Source: Myotis daubentonii
Taxonomy: Eukaryota > Chordata > Mammalia > Chiroptera > Vespertilionidae
DNA length: 64,000 nt
Assembly (NCBI RefSeq): GCF_963259705.1
Contig: NC_081847.1
Location: 70,143,754 to 70,207,753, forward strand
Direction of reading: 5' to 3'
The translations under genes were made by a program, and so were the position numbers. Below the pieces are notes generated by a model. The model was given only the letters and a program-made list of their open reading frames with translations. It was not told where the DNA came from and did not search any database. Shown one piece after another: positions 42,839 through 55,286 of this stretch (position 1 is the first letter of the stretch; each line of letters begins with the position of its first letter).

Positions 42839-44425
42839 TTTGAGTAGAGTAGACATATGTCATTGTTGCCTGATCTGGAAAAGGTGTCTGGCCTGACAGC
42901 GCGGTGGCCATGCTAGGGACACCTGTGGCTCCAGGCTCATGTTGCAGGGAACTGGGAAGCACTGGTGTCAGTGTGATCAGCTGCAGAACACTTTGACAGA
43001 TTCCCTCTTAACCACTATTTTGCTTATCATTTTATTGTTTATTAAAAAAACAAAATGAATACATGCACATATAGTGAAAAAATATCAGCAAAGAAGAGCT
43101 TTCAATGAAAATATAGTCTGGGAATCTTAAATAATGTAGGATTATTTTCTGCTGAGGTGGGGAGCCCCAAGCAGCTCAAGCTGAGCACCAGGAGAAGGGT
43201 CCTTTCTAGATCTTTCCTTTTCACCTGGGGCAGCCCACCTTTGTTCACGTTGAAGCTGCAGACCTGCTTACAGGCAGCAATGATAGGAGAGAGAGGGAGG
43301 GAGAGAGGTTGCTGAAGGGCTGAACTAGAATTTGGGATTTTGTTGGAGGCAGAGGTCAAGGGTTGGTAAGGGTGAGGGTGTTCAGTGAGGGCTCAAGACC
43401 TATCTGAAGTGGTGAGGGACTCAGATGCTCTCCCCGCCCCCGCCTCCCGGGAGTTTTGAGTGGATTCTTCACTGGGTGCTTTTATTCTCAGAGCCATCAG
43501 AGGGCAGCAGAAGTCTAAATCATAGACCATTTCGGGGCAAGAGAAACGGGGGTAGAGGTGTGGTGGTGGGGTGAGGGGGCACCAACATATTCTAGAAGCC
43601 TAGTTACATACTGATCACTGAGTTCCTCCCAGCCTTTCCAAGCCACTTGGAGCACTTTAAGAAAACATTATGTAGCTGGGTCTGTGCTCCAGATGCCTGC
43701 TGAATTGCACTGAATAAATTAGGACCTAACATTATGCCATCCCTTCTCATGTGATGTGGAATGCTTCTGCTGTTGTGCTAACATTTATCTTGGGGACATT
43801 ATCCATCATGTTGTATCAGTATATCTTGTACAAAACCAAGGAGCAAATTCTTTGTGGGGCTCAAGGTCAGGAACAAGTTTCTCTCTCACGATGAGCAATA
43901 TGAGAATGGGCAGGGAAATCACTTACTGGGCATTACTAATGTTGCCAGGCCTGTGACAGGTGCTTTCTGGAGCCAATGTTTTTATTTTTGTCTTGGCTAC
44001 CAGGAAACCAAGAGCTTGGGTTTTGGAGTGAGGCCTGGGTTTGAATTTAGACTCTTTTATTTACTAGCTCTGTGCAAAATGAATGAAGATAACATTATCA
44101 CATTACCCACCTCCCAGGATTGCTGGGGAGAGTCAATACATAAAGAAAGCTCTTAGCACAGAACCTGACATAAAATGCACTCTCAACAAGCGTTAGCTAT
44201 TGTTATTCAGCTTTTCTGACGAGATTAATTGCCTCCTGTTACCCACTTTATTACTTGTCTCTGCTCGTTTTTGCTCTTGGTTTAATGATTTTCAGTTTCA
44301 TATAGTCTGTTTTTTAGTATTAAGTTCCTCCACTCCTGTTTGGAAGAAGGCTATATATATGTATATATATACATATATATATGCACACACATATATACAC
44401 ACATATACAAATATACATATACATA
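42839..44425. other. Gene-free stretch
   Basis: No gene or clear young repeat between the HAL1 and the next Helitron. A MIR-like fragment is at 44010-44195 ('aagagcttgggttttggagtgaggcctgggtttgaatt'). The ORFs lack homology I recognise. (TA)n/(CATA)n simple sequence at 44353-44430. Confidence 0.5.
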
Positions 44426-44427
44426 TA

Positions 44428-44752
44428 CTAGAGCCACAGTGCATGAATTTGTGCACAGGTGGGGTCTGGCTGGCTGCCCCAGTTGGGGTGATCAGGGCGG
44501 GCCAGCCGTGGGGAGGGGCCACAGGAGGTTGGCTGGCCAGCCCCACCCCCGATCAGGGTGGGGGGACGATTGGGGGTGGGGCTAGCTGGGGGGAGGGGCT
44601 GCAGGCAGGGCCAGGTGGGAGAGGGCCCCTGGGCTGTTGTGGGGGGGGGGGGCGATTGGAGCCCCAATCAGCCAGTTGGCTGCCACAATGCGTGTCATAG
44701 CCACTGGTTGTTCTGGTCGTTCTACCAGTCTAGTCACTTGGCTTTTATATAT
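44428..44752 (-). mobile_element. HeliBat-type Helitron
   Basis: Begins CTAGAGCCACAGTGCATGAA after A and ends ...GGCTTTTATATATATA. The interior is G-rich and similar to the Helitrons at 18679 and 49406. Confidence 0.78.
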
Positions 44753-44936
44753 ATACATATTTTATTTCAGTAAGGAAGGGAGAGGGAGTGAGAGATAGAA
44801 ACAGCAGTGATGAGAGAGAATCATTGATTGCTGCTTCCTGCACACCCCAACTGGGGCATATGCCCTGACTGGGAATTGAACCATGACCTACTGGTTCATA
44901 GATTGACACGCAACTACTGAGCCATGCTGGCCAGGC
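44753..44936 (-). repeat. Ves SINE
   Basis: Antisense copy directly joined to the Helitron; ends 'ctgagccatgctggccaggc'. Confidence 0.85.
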
Positions 44937-45002
44937 AGAGCAACACTCTTTAATAGAAATGCAAGCCACATGTGTCATTTCAAATTATTTAGTAACCACA
45001 TT

Positions 45003-45331
45003 AAAAAAGAAAGAAAGTTTGGTGCTTCCTCAAAAGGTTAAACCTGGAATTACCATATGACCCAGCAATTCCACTCTCAGGTACATACCTCAAGGAATTG
45101 AAAACAAAAACTTACACACGAATGCTCATAGAATCACTATTTGCAATAGCTAAAAAGTGGAAGCAACCTAAATGTCTATCAACGGATAAATAGATAAACA
45201 AAATGTAGCATGTCCATCCAGCGGAATATTATTCAGCCATAAGAGGGATGAATTATTGATACATGCTACAACATAGATGAACCTTGAAAACACTGTGCTA
45301 AGCGAAATGAACCAGATGCAAAAGGCCACCT
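45003..45331 (+). repeat. L1 3'-end fragment
   Basis: 'ggaattaccatatgacccagcaattccactc', 'aatagctaaaaagtggaagcaacctaaatgtc' and 'ggaatattattcagccataagag' are unmistakable L1 3' sequence. Confidence 0.9.
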
Positions 45332-45771
45332 AGAATAGGTAAATCCATACACATTGCGGATGACACATTGTAGAGACTTTGGATTGTCATCCTTCTCTGA
45401 AGTGTGTTGTATTTCCTTTTAGCAGGCAGTTAAATTATTGCTGGATCACCTTGAGTGTGGGCAGATTTGGCTTTATGCTTTGTTAGGGCAGATCTGTTTG
45501 AATAATCCCCTAGTTCTAGGATGGATGCTTTAGTCCTGAAACATTGCCTTTACTCCTAAGTCATGGTTCTTCCAGGATTTCAATTTAGATAAAGCTGAGG
45601 TGTTTATCAAGTCCCTTTCATGTCTCAGGGTTCAGACGTCCTCTTTGATGGGTGGCCGTTGAAATCTCTGGTTTTCCAGACTTCCTGGTATTGCTCACCT
45701 TGAACCCTTGGAATCGCACCTGCACAGAAGAGACTGAGGAGTCAATCAAGAATTTGAAAGAAGTTGCCCAA

Positions 45772-46046
45772 GCTAGTTTGGCTCAGTGGATAGAGCATCA
45801 GCCCATGGACTGAAGGCTCACGGGTTCAATTCTGGTCAAGGGCATGTACCTCGGTTGCAGGCTCAATCCCCAGCCCTGGTTGGGGCACCTGCAAGAAGCA
45901 ACCAATTGGCGTGTCTCTTTCACATCGATGTTTTTTTTCTGTTTCTCCCTCTCACTTCCACTCTCTCTGACAATCAATGGAAAAATATCCTCAGGTGAAG
46001 ATTAAAACAAACAAACAAACAAACAAACAAACAAACAAACAAACAA
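45772..46046 (+). repeat. Ves SINE with (AAAC)n tail
   Basis: 'caagctagtttggctcagtgg' head, 'atcctcaggtgaagatt' 3' module, then about 10 AAAC units (46003-46043). Confidence 0.9.
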
Positions 46047-46450
46047 AGAAAGAATTTGAAAGAAGTTTATAAAAATATTTTGGAGATTTCCCTTTGCGGT
46101 TCGCTTCTCTCTGGATTTCCTGTTCAGTATGTGGTCCATCCGAATGCAGTACTGCCTCCTGATTGCTCCGGGCACCAGGCTGGCTTTCTGCTTGACCTTG
46201 ACCTGCCACATGCAGGTTGGATTCGGGATTGTCCTCAGTGAAAAACCATGTAAAATGGATCTCTCCCAATGTGGTTCTTTTCTTTCAAGGATTACATCTA
46301 GTACAGTTTCTGCTTTATTTTCTTCACTCTCCACTGCCTTAAAACAGTTTTATTTTTTTACATTTTGTCAAGATATAATCATTGCTATCTATAGAATAGT
46401 TAGTTCAATAGAAACTCTTCTGCCATTATCAGAACCAGAATTCCTGAATG

Positions 46451-46715
46451 GAAACCCTCCATTCTTTCTTTTTTTTTTTTTAAAAATCTTTAAATTCTTT
46501 ATTAGTTAAGGAATTACAAATGTGTCCTCATTCCCCCCCATTAACCCCCATCCTCCCCTCCCCACTCATGCTCTCATCCCCCTGTTGTCCATGTCCATTG
46601 GTTTGGTTTATATGCATGCAAACAAGTCCTTGGGTTGATCTCTTCTCCTTACCCCCACCCTCCCCTACCTTCCCTCTGGGGATTAATAATCTGATTGCTG
46701 AAACCCTCCATTCTT
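46451..46715 (-). mobile_element. 5'-truncated L1/HAL1-type 3' end with 16-bp TSD
   Basis: Insert 46467-46699 flanked by GAAACCCTCCATTCTT on both sides. It starts with poly-T and is the antisense of a C/G-rich L1 3' UTR ending in AATAAAGAATTTAAAG, comparable to the tail of the HAL1 at 42800. Confidence 0.8.
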
Positions 46716-47245
46716 ATCCATAACAGTTGGAATACAATAGAACTTCTTTCCCTGACATGACTGGGACCCTGCTAACCTTTCTATCCTCACTGTGCCCCCA
46801 GCTCTATGGGTAGCACTCAATTCTTTGAATATGTTATGCTCTATTGTAACTCAAGGTTTGCACATATTGTTTCCTCTGATGGGAATACCTGTCCCCCTGT
46901 GTCCAATTATGCTTCAGATGTCAGCTCAAATATTACTTTCTCTGCAAAGTATTTCTGAATCTATGGATAGACTAAGTTCCCCTCGTCCACCTGCTAATGA
47001 CATGCCTTTCTTGTGGAGCATGTATCACAGTTGGTCATCAGATGCTTGAGTGGTTATTTGGTTGTTTGCTTCTTCTCCAGATAGTCAATTCCATGAGGAC
47101 AGGGTATGGACCTCTTTTCTCATTACCTTATTCCATGCCTTATCCTCTGATATCGGGCTCAATAAATGTGTTGAATGAATGAAGAAGTAGAAAAGATTAC
47201 ATCACATATAGAAAAAAATTCCCAACTGAGTGTCAAGGTACTAAG

Positions 47246-47834
47246 ACATAAATCAAGCATGTCAAACTCAAAGGCTAACATGGGGCAAATAAACAAGGTT
47301 TAAGTTTATGTGGGCTGCAAAAAAGGAAAAGCTTCAATTTTCATAGAGACAAAGGTTTATCTCTGCAGAGACATGTTAAATACAAAGGGCTGAAATAAGT
47401 AATCCTTAACATAGAACATTTTAATAAAAATTAATATTTTTTCTTGAACATTAACTTACCAGGCACTGAGTAACTGCACAAATTAATAAGCATAAAGCAA
47501 ATAAACTCATTTTTCTTGTTCTCTGAAAGCGAAATATTTCCCTTTGCACACACCAAACAAGTCAGTACAAGACTAATGACATGGCAATTGGCTGCTAGAA
47601 TATTCACTGCTAGTATTAGTGGAGAGAAATGGTGCGCCTGCATGTAAGGCATGTAAAGGAAATGAATGCAACATGATTATAGTAATTAGTGAACATTGTA
47701 GTTCGTTAATAATTATGTATAGCAGGATATTGTAAAAATCAAGTTACGAAATTTTTATTAAAACATTTCTTACATACCATTATATTGGCTGGGCTGCATA
47801 AATAGTCGTTGTGGGCTGCATGCTTGACATAAAT
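47246..47834. mobile_element. 573-bp hAT element with 8-bp TSD
   Basis: 47254-47826, starting CAAGCATGTCAAACTC and ending GCTGCATGCTTG. ACATAAAT is duplicated at 47246-47253 and 47827-47834. The first ~35 bp match the MITE at 9727. The interior is AT-rich and has no transposase. Confidence 0.9.
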
Positions 47835-48599
47835 GAAACTATGAGGTACTGTGAGACATGTCAAGTCATCTCACATTTCAGATCTTCAGATCCAGGATAC
47901 ATCATAGGTCAAGCTGAATTAGATGATCTTTTAGGTCACCTTCTCCTCTCAAAACCCAGGATATTCATAAAAAGATGAGTGAAGTTGAGATAAAAGCACA
48001 GGGTGGGAAACAGTAATAATATGGGACAGACATGGGGGATTCAAATATTGGGTGGAATTAAGATTTTAACCATAAACATTGCATGTCCTGCCTACGTCAA
48101 GGGCCTGAAAAATACACATGGTGCTTGAGGATAATTACTCTGTAACAGGAGATAGAATTAAAGAAGTTAGGAAGTAGTCAGGTCATGAATGAATCTGACG
48201 AGAAGGCCCTGGCATGCTGGGACTGGTGTCAGGCTGCTGAATACAAAAATGACAAGGAGAGAGTGATCTCTCAGATCCAGTGAGGGCCAGACTTAGGAAA
48301 GACTGGAGGTGTTCTCCTGATCTATTCATTTCAGTAAAGGAGATGGAAGGGGAGGGTTGAGTAGGGAAGAGATCAGAGTTGTGATGATCATGGGACTTCC
48401 CCTTCTCTACCTCTTCTCTGCACCCAGATGTGAAGGCAAAATGCATTCAGTATCTCTTGAATGACAGCCAAACTTGTGCCACATTCCCACATCTGCTCCA
48501 CCAAATCCGTTCTCTTTGGGGCCCTTGGAACCAGAAATAAACCATTCGTAAACTACTTCTAATTTCTCTGTCATGTATCATTAAAATTTTCCCTTTTGC
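47835..48599. other. Gene-free stretch
   Basis: No gene, repeat or splice-bounded exon recognised between the hAT element and the next Ves SINE. Confidence 0.4.
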
Positions 48600-48822
48600 C
48601 CTAGCTGGTTTGGCTCAGTGGATAGAGCCCCGGCCTATGGACTGAGGGTCCCAGGTTTGATTCCTGTCGAGGGCACAAGCCCAGGTTGCGGGCTCTGCCC
48701 CCAGTGGGCGGCATGCAGAAGGCAGCTGATCAGTGATTCTCTCTCATCATTGATGTTTCTATCTCTCTTTCCTCCTCCCTTCCTCTCTGAAATCAATAAA
48801 AATATATTTAAAAAAATAAAAA
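48600..48822 (+). repeat. Ves SINE
   Basis: 'ccctagctggtttggctcagtggatagagc' head to 'gaaatcaataaaaatatatttaaaaaa'. Confidence 0.92.
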
Positions 48823-49405
48823 TTTCCCTTTCCGTTTCTATAATGATCAGACATGACTTGGGGAAGAGACCAGAGTCAGGACTATAATATTTTCATTCTG
48901 TCTTTGGAGTGTATCCTAAGACCTTGTTTTATCTTTTAATTTTTGCCCTCCTTTTATCAGGACTATCCCCTCAAAATGTCTCACTCAAATGTAACGTGGA
49001 AGCTGTTTGGGTTTCATATAGGCTTATGTCCTGTGTGACTTCTCTTATGCAGAAGTTTTCTGTAGGAGGGCATGTAGTTCTATGGGAAGGCCTACAGATG
49101 TCATCTGACTCTGTGCCCTTTCACTGATGTTTGTGTGCATTTGTGCATGTTTTCCTTCAGCACCACAGACAGTACACGTGTACCTTTTTTTTTTAAGAGG
49201 CAAATTTAGGACTGAGTGAAAAGGAAACTTGGGTAACTCCCAGAAGAAACCTGAAAACCTGAGGCTAATTGGACTTTGGGTAGTTAGTGTCTCCAATTCT
49301 TTGTCTTCAGAGAGTATGTTACTTACAGTAATTCCTTGGAATACTGGAATATAGTTCTGAAACACATTTCAAGGAAGTTACACTTGAGACTTCTTCATAT
49401 AACAA

Positions 49406-50142
49406 CCGGAGGCCCAGTGCATGAAATCGTGCACAGGTGGGGTCCAGCTGGTCCAACCCCAATCGGTGGATCAGGGCTGGGCCTGTCAGGAGGAGGAGAT
49501 GGCGGGAGGTTGGCTGGCTGGCCCACCCTGAACAGGGGATGATCAGGGCTGGGCAGGCTGAAGGTGATTGGCCAGTGGGCCCCGTCCCTGATTGGGGGGG
49601 GGCCGATTGGAGGTGGGGCAAGCCATGGGGAGGGGCTGTGGGTGGTGGGCTGGCCAGCCCTGATCCCGAATAGGGTGGGGGGCTGATTAGGGGCCAGTGG
49701 CCTGGGGGAGGGACCATGGGTGGTTGGCTAGCCAGCCCTGCCTCTGGTCAGAGTTGGCGGGCCAACTGGGGATGGAGCTGGCTGGGTGGAGGGGCTGTGG
49801 GCAGATCAGGGTGGTGGGGGCCCATTGGGGGTGGGGTATGCCAGGGGGAGGGGCCGCAGGTGGTTGGCGGCTGGCCCTGCCCCTGATCGGGGTGGTGGTG
49901 GCCCATCTGGGGTGAGGCCAGCCCGGGGGAGGGGCTACAGGAAGTTGGCCAGCCGGCCCGCCACCTATTGGGGTAGAGGGGGGTGATCAGGGGAGGGGCC
50001 GGCCAGGTGAGGGCTGTGAGGGGGGGTTGGCTGGCTGGACCCACCCTTCATCGGGCTGGTTCGCTGGCCATAGTGGGCATCATAGCGACCAACCAGTCAT
50101 TCCAGTCGTTACAGTATTCCAGTCACTGGCTTTTTATATAGA
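49406..50142 (-). mobile_element. HeliBat-type Helitron with repeated interior
   Basis: Starts CCGGAGGCCCAGTGCATG (CTAG decayed to CCGG) after A; ends ...CTTTTTATATAGA before T. The interior holds about 9 diverged ~60-70 bp repeats ('gggggaggggctgtgggtggttggc'). Confidence 0.82.
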
Positions 50143-51228
50143 TGTGTTTCACAATAGTCAGAGGGAGGAAAATCTTCAGAATCCGTCAATGAGCACCAGG
50201 TAAGATGTATGATGTCAGGGCTAGAGCTGTTTTATATGGACTCAGAATGGTGTGGGACACTAGACTTTGACTCATTACCCAGAAGTGACCTTCTTGTTTC
50301 ATTTGTCCTTATTTATTTATTTGTACAGGAGTAATTTCTGGGTCAGGGGCTAGGGCGACATCTCTAACCTATGCTTTCTACCAATTCCCAAGATTTTCCC
50401 AAGGCTATGCCCATAGTCCAGAAGCCAGGGTTGCCATGGTTGGGATTGAGCTAGAATGCTCACATGTGGCCTTATCCTGGGCTGCAGTTCCTCCTATTGT
50501 GTATGGACCTTAGAATACTGGCCGAAGCTGCTCATATCACTGGACTTATTTGTTAGGCTGGGCCCTTGATGAGGAATAGAAATAGGGCAGTCAGGAAAAA
50601 GGGGAATGACCCTCTATACTCTGACTTGAGGTTCAGTTTGGTTCAAGACTTGTAGTTCCCAGATGTGAAGTCACAATTTATATATTATTGGCACCTGGGT
50701 CACTGGAGACATTTCCCTAGAATAGGAGCATTGTTGGGGATTGAATGATCATTGATTTGGGGAAGATGAAATAATTCAATAATGATTATTTTAGTGCCAC
50801 TTACATGGAAATTCGATGAAGTAGGTGACAAAATACAGAAGCAAATTAAAATTTGGCAGATCATGACAAGAAGATATTAACAATGACTGCCTTTTTACAG
50901 ACTGACTCATTACATGGGTAGGTTGGTGCCTATAGAGAGGTCCTTTGTAGTTTATGTTGGAAGAATCTAGGATGGAAGAGATGAATGAATTTAGATTAGG
51001 GCCGACACAGAAAATTTTCAGTGAAAATTTTATATATGTAATCAGCAGGAAAGGCAAATCTGGGCAAAGAAATGAACAAGAATTTTAAATTAAAAAAAAT
51101 AAACCCCTTCCAAAAATAGTCTAATTTATTTACTCAGAATAATTTTGTCGTAATTTTTCATAAAGAATATTCCTTCTTCCTTCTGTCACATTAAGAATTT
51201 GGTCTTCCATCACCCCAGTCCCTGTTAA

Positions 51229-51259
<31 letters not shown>

Positions 51260-51939
51260 CTAACTAAATAAATGAATGAATAAATAATTAAATTTAGTGA
51301 CTGATATGGTCATTGGTAGACTCAGTGGGTCCTATACATCTTAGCAGAACTTTATAGCTGTTTTTAATACTAGTGTCCCTCCTGATCTATATGTCTACCC
51401 AGAAGATATTAGTGAGCAAATATAATGCCAACCTCTGACAATATACAGATGAATAAAGTGCCGTCTTTGCTCTTGAGCATAAGGCTGTGGTTTCACCCCT
51501 CACTATGCCATACTGAACAGAGATACTTGTCTTCCCCTGCTCTCCTGACACTCTTCCAGCCTCTCTTTCAACCGTGCAACAATGAGGTGGGACAGGACCC
51601 AAAAGACCTGAGGCCGCTATGGTGGTAGTGCAGTGCTGGGTGGGTCCAGGTCCATGTCCTCCTTCTGAGTGAACTTGGAAAATCATTAGCCTTCCTGGGC
51701 TTCAGTCTTCACGATTTCAAAAGAGTGTTGTTGGACTAAATGACCCAAGACATTGAAATTTGTGCCTATGACTGACTGTCCCCAACTCAGGTATAATTTG
51801 TCTCCTTGCTCAGTTTCCCCTGGCCTTGCACTTGCTTTTCCCTGAAACAAACAAACAAACAAACAAACAAACAAACAAACAAACACCCCCGGTTCCTAAT
51901 ATTTAGTGTCACCGGAGGTGGGGCGAGGAGTTGAGAGAC
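50143..51939. other. Gene-free stretch 3' of the Kunitz gene at 51940
   Basis: No gene recognised. (TAAA)n at about 51225-51262 and (AAAC)n at 51845-51885, about 55 bp from the stop of the Kunitz gene. No AATAAA for that gene was found nearby; an AATAAA (minus) at about 51125 is possible but far. Confidence 0.5.
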
Positions 51940-52963
51940 TTACGCTTCAGGAATACAATAATATTCACACAGATGCTTCTGTTTAAAGTTGTTCCTGTTG
52001 CCTGAACAGCCAGAGAAGACGAAGGGCTCACACAAAAATGTCAACGTGTTGTAGTAGAATCTGGTCAAAACTAGCTTACAGGTGCCGTACTTTGGGGGAT
52101 AGTTGCAGATTTCTGTGCGTGAAAATTCCACAGTCAGGTTTTCTTCCCCACTGCTAAGTGGGCATTCTTCTCCTCATGGATTCAGACTAGTAATGCTCAT
52201 CAACCCATGTAAACCCACCTGATTCTTTACCACTGGGAGAGTTAGTTCCCTGAGAATAAGTTTCACGGTATATGTGATACGAAGCAGTGATTCTAGACTA
52301 TCACCTGGGTCAATGCCTCAGATAAACAGAGAAGGACAATGGGCAGCTCTATTACCTTAGCTATGAAAGCAAGAAAGAAGACCCAAGGCTTCCCCTATCC
52401 ATTACAGCATCCCTTCTTCATATTAAATATCTATCCCACTTCCTGACTCTCCAAACGCTTTCCCAGGTCACTGGAAGTGAACGTCTCATCTGTTCTCCCA
52501 AGGACATAGGTCAGAGCCCTTCATTTCACCTCCACAGAATCCCTGTAAGCGCACAAGCTAAGAGGGGCTTTTTACACCTGCCCCCGAAGGCTTAAATGTC
52601 CTGTCTGGCCAAAGATCTTCCTGTCGCCCACCAATGTCTGTCCTCTCCATTCAGCCCTGCTTTGGCTACCCATTCAGACTCACCTGGTCTTACTGAGACC
52701 ATGCAGATAGGTGGTTAGAGCAGGAACAATGATGACCATATTGGAGGCAAAGGAAGAGTTAATGTCAGTCTTCTTGAAGTCTACAGCCCTTGTTTATAAC
52801 CAGGAATTTGCCCCATTTACCTATTGTAATTTGAATCAAGCAAATTAATTTTAAATAGAATGTGAGTGCCCTACGCATGCAAATGATGGCCTCAGCCTCA
52901 TATCCATGGAGTGTAACACAATGGTCCTGTATACATGTGTTAAATAGAATAGAAACTCATCCA

Positions 52964-53015
<52 letters not shown>

Positions 53016-53630
53016 GTAAAGGAATTTTCTGGACACTCTGATATCAATCCATTTCTCTTACATTGAAATCCCTTTGGAAAAGACTTAAGTGAGTTCTACT
53101 TTTTTCTTTCTTTCTTTTTAAATCCTCACCTGAGGATATTTTTCCCAATGATTTCTAGAAAGAGTTGAAAGGAGGGAGGAGAGAGGTGGGGGGAAGAGAG
53201 AAACATTCACATGAGAGAGACACATTGGTTGCCTCCTGCAATCGAGATACCTGTCCGTGAACCTGGCTGATGATGCTCTACCACTGAGCAAAACCAGCCA
53301 GAATTACGTTTATCTTTCTGCTTCTCCAATCCATAATGGATGGAACTCAGTGTAAGTCCTAGAATCAGATGCTCTAGCACCATACAGTTTGAGATAAAAG
53401 GAGAACTTGATTCCTTCTTATTGGCAGCTACATCACCCAGGCTGCCTAGATCTCCTTTTCCTCCACACTGTCCTCCTGGGTCATCCTCCCTATTGTGCCT
53501 TACCTCCAAGATATCCACTTTCGCACAATTGTTTTCTGATCTTTAGAGGGAACATGAAAGCGGGAAGTGTACGGAGAGGCATGGACAAGATGAGGAGCAA
53601 CATAAATAAGTGGATCAACTCTGGCTTCAT
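51940..53630 (-). CDS. SPINT5: Kunitz-type serine protease inhibitor, probably SPINT5 (intact)
   Basis: Two coding exons: 53504-53630 (ATG at 53630; ends GGAG|gtaagg, phase 1) and 51940-52112 (acceptor CACGCACAG; stop TAA 51940-51942). Protein 99 aa. The signal peptide (MKPELIHLFMLLLILSMPL...) probably ends near residue 24. The Kunitz domain has Cys at 45, 54, 70, 78, 91 and 95, exactly the spacing of BPTI (5, 14, 30, 38, 51, 55). P1 is Lys55, predicting trypsin-like targets. Gly52, FVFSGC and NRNNF are conserved. An additional Cys36 lies before the domain. The neighbour SPINT4 has the same exon layout, phase and upstream sequence, so the two are duplicates. Position between WFDC3 and SPINT4 fits SPINT5, which is a pseudogene (SPINT5P) in human and a gene in mouse (from memory). 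No disabling change seen. Symbol by position and similarity only. Confidence 0.85.
52140..53110 (-). other. Intron of the SPINT5-like gene
   Basis: Unique-looking sequence without an extra Kunitz exon; (CA)n at 52967-53013. Confidence 0.5.
53111..53300 (-). repeat. Ves SINE, long-tail subfamily, shortened
   Basis: 'aatcctcacctgaggatatttttcc' to 'actgagcaaaaccagccag', within the SPINT5-like intron; part of the central region is lost. Confidence 0.82.
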
Positions 53631-53980
53631 GGTGTTGCAGAGAGCAGGCAGAAGCATCCAGAACTTGGCTGAAATTATATCTTGGGGGTGGAGCTTTTTT
53701 TCGGGAGGAGTTGAACCCATATCTCTGAGTTCACTTCTCCAGGGCCCAAGCCTGGGCAGGGTTCCGTCGCATCCGAATCAGCCGAGTGAGCAGGACACAA
53801 TGTGCTTGGGTGCCTAGCCATGTAGCTTGCAAGGTCACGGTTTATCAGCGCTCTACTGCTGAACCTCAGCCTCGGCCTCTCTCCTGCGTATCTAGGGATC
53901 ATGACTACCCATGGCTCAGGATATCAGCATCTCTATAATAAGCAGCTGTAAATAACTTATTATCAGTCAGTGCTTTAGTA

Positions 53981-54105
53981 TACAGGATGGGGCAAAAGTA
54001 GGTTTCCAGTTGTTTGTATGAAAAATAATTAAAAATAATAATACAAGATTAAACTCTGTGTTTCATGTTCTCATAGCTGTAAACCTATTTTTGCCCCACC
54101 CTGTA
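53981..54105. mobile_element. Mariner MITE (Mlmar1-like ends)
   Basis: 121 bp (53983-54103) between TA dinucleotides. Ends CAGGATGGGGCAAAAGTAGG and inverted CCTATTTTTGCCCCACCCTG, the terminal motif of mariner elements described in Myotis. Upstream of the SPINT5-like gene. Confidence 0.85.
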
Positions 54106-54466
54106 TAAATGTAAAAATGTGAAAGTAAGTTAACATAGTCTCGAATCTAAGAAACTGGAACAAAACCAGCAAAATAAATATAAAGGAAGTAGACAGAAGA
54201 GGTTGATAAAGATAGTAGGTGACATTAGTGGATTAGGTAAACATGTAAATTGCTAAATAAAATAAAAAGTTTGTACTTGAAAAATACCATTAAAATAGGC
54301 AGAACTTGGGCAAGAATAGCTAAGAAAAACAGAAGAAATAAACATCTTCCAAAACAGAAATAGACTCATAGATACAGAGAACAAACTGATGGCTACCAGA
54401 GGGGAGGAGGTTTGGAGGGTGAGGTTTGGTGAAAAAGGTGAAAGGATTAAGAAGTACAAATTGGGC

Positions 54467-54685
54467 CCTGGCTGGTTTGGCTCAGTGGACAGAGCGTCGG
54501 CCTGCGGACTGAAGGGTCCCGGGTTTGATTCCAGTCAAAGGTACATGCCCCGGTTGTGGGCTGGATCCTCAGTAGGGGGCATGCTGGAGGCAGCTGATCA
54601 ATGATTCTCTCTCATTGATGTTTCTATCTCTCTCTCCCTCTTCCTTCTTCTCTGAAATCAATAAAAATGTTTTTTTAAAAAAAGT
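54467..54685 (+). repeat. Ves SINE
   Basis: 'ccctggctggtttggctcagtgg' head to 'gaaatcaataaaaatgtttttttaaa'. Confidence 0.92.
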
Positions 54686-55107
54686 ATTAGAGAAAAACAC
54701 AAAAAGTTTTCTACATCACTTTTTTTATTGAATTAGAGTAAGTAGAGAAAGTCACTTCTTTTAATCCTTCCACCCAATGTTCAACCTCCCTCCCCCCACA
54801 TGCTTAGAGACCTATCTTTAGGTATCAGTATTCTTTGCTTCTCTAAATGCTAGAATCTCCTTTTTGATGGTAAATTCTGTTTTAGCCATCTATTTACTTG
54901 TGTCTCCAAAGATGGGAACAATTCAGTAGTATATTTTATATGGAAGATGGAGGTCAATTAATTCATTAAGTGGGTTTCATTGAGAGAGCTTTTATCTTAA
55001 TTTAAAAATAACAAAGTAATAATTGAAATCATGCTATGCAGATGGATCTTGCTGAGCTTTTAAAGTAGCTATATGGATTATATCAACGTATCATAACATT
55101 TTTATAT

Positions 55108-55286
55108 TTAAAAATATATTTTTTATTGATTTCATAGAGGAAAGGAGAGGGAGAGACAAAAACATCAATGATGAGAGAGAATCAATGGTTGGCTGCCTCC
55201 TGCACACTCCCCAGTGGGCCTTCTTAAACCAGAGACCTCTTGGTTCCTGGGTCGATGCTCAACCGCTGAATTACACCAGCTATGCT
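55108..55286 (-). repeat. Ves SINE
   Basis: Antisense copy with a small central deletion; ends 'ctgaattacaccagctatgc'. Confidence 0.82.

Noticed and set aside
52740..53040. Possible third exon of the SPINT5-like gene
   Set aside because: No frame here joins in phase 1 with the two found exons, which already give a complete domain and stop.
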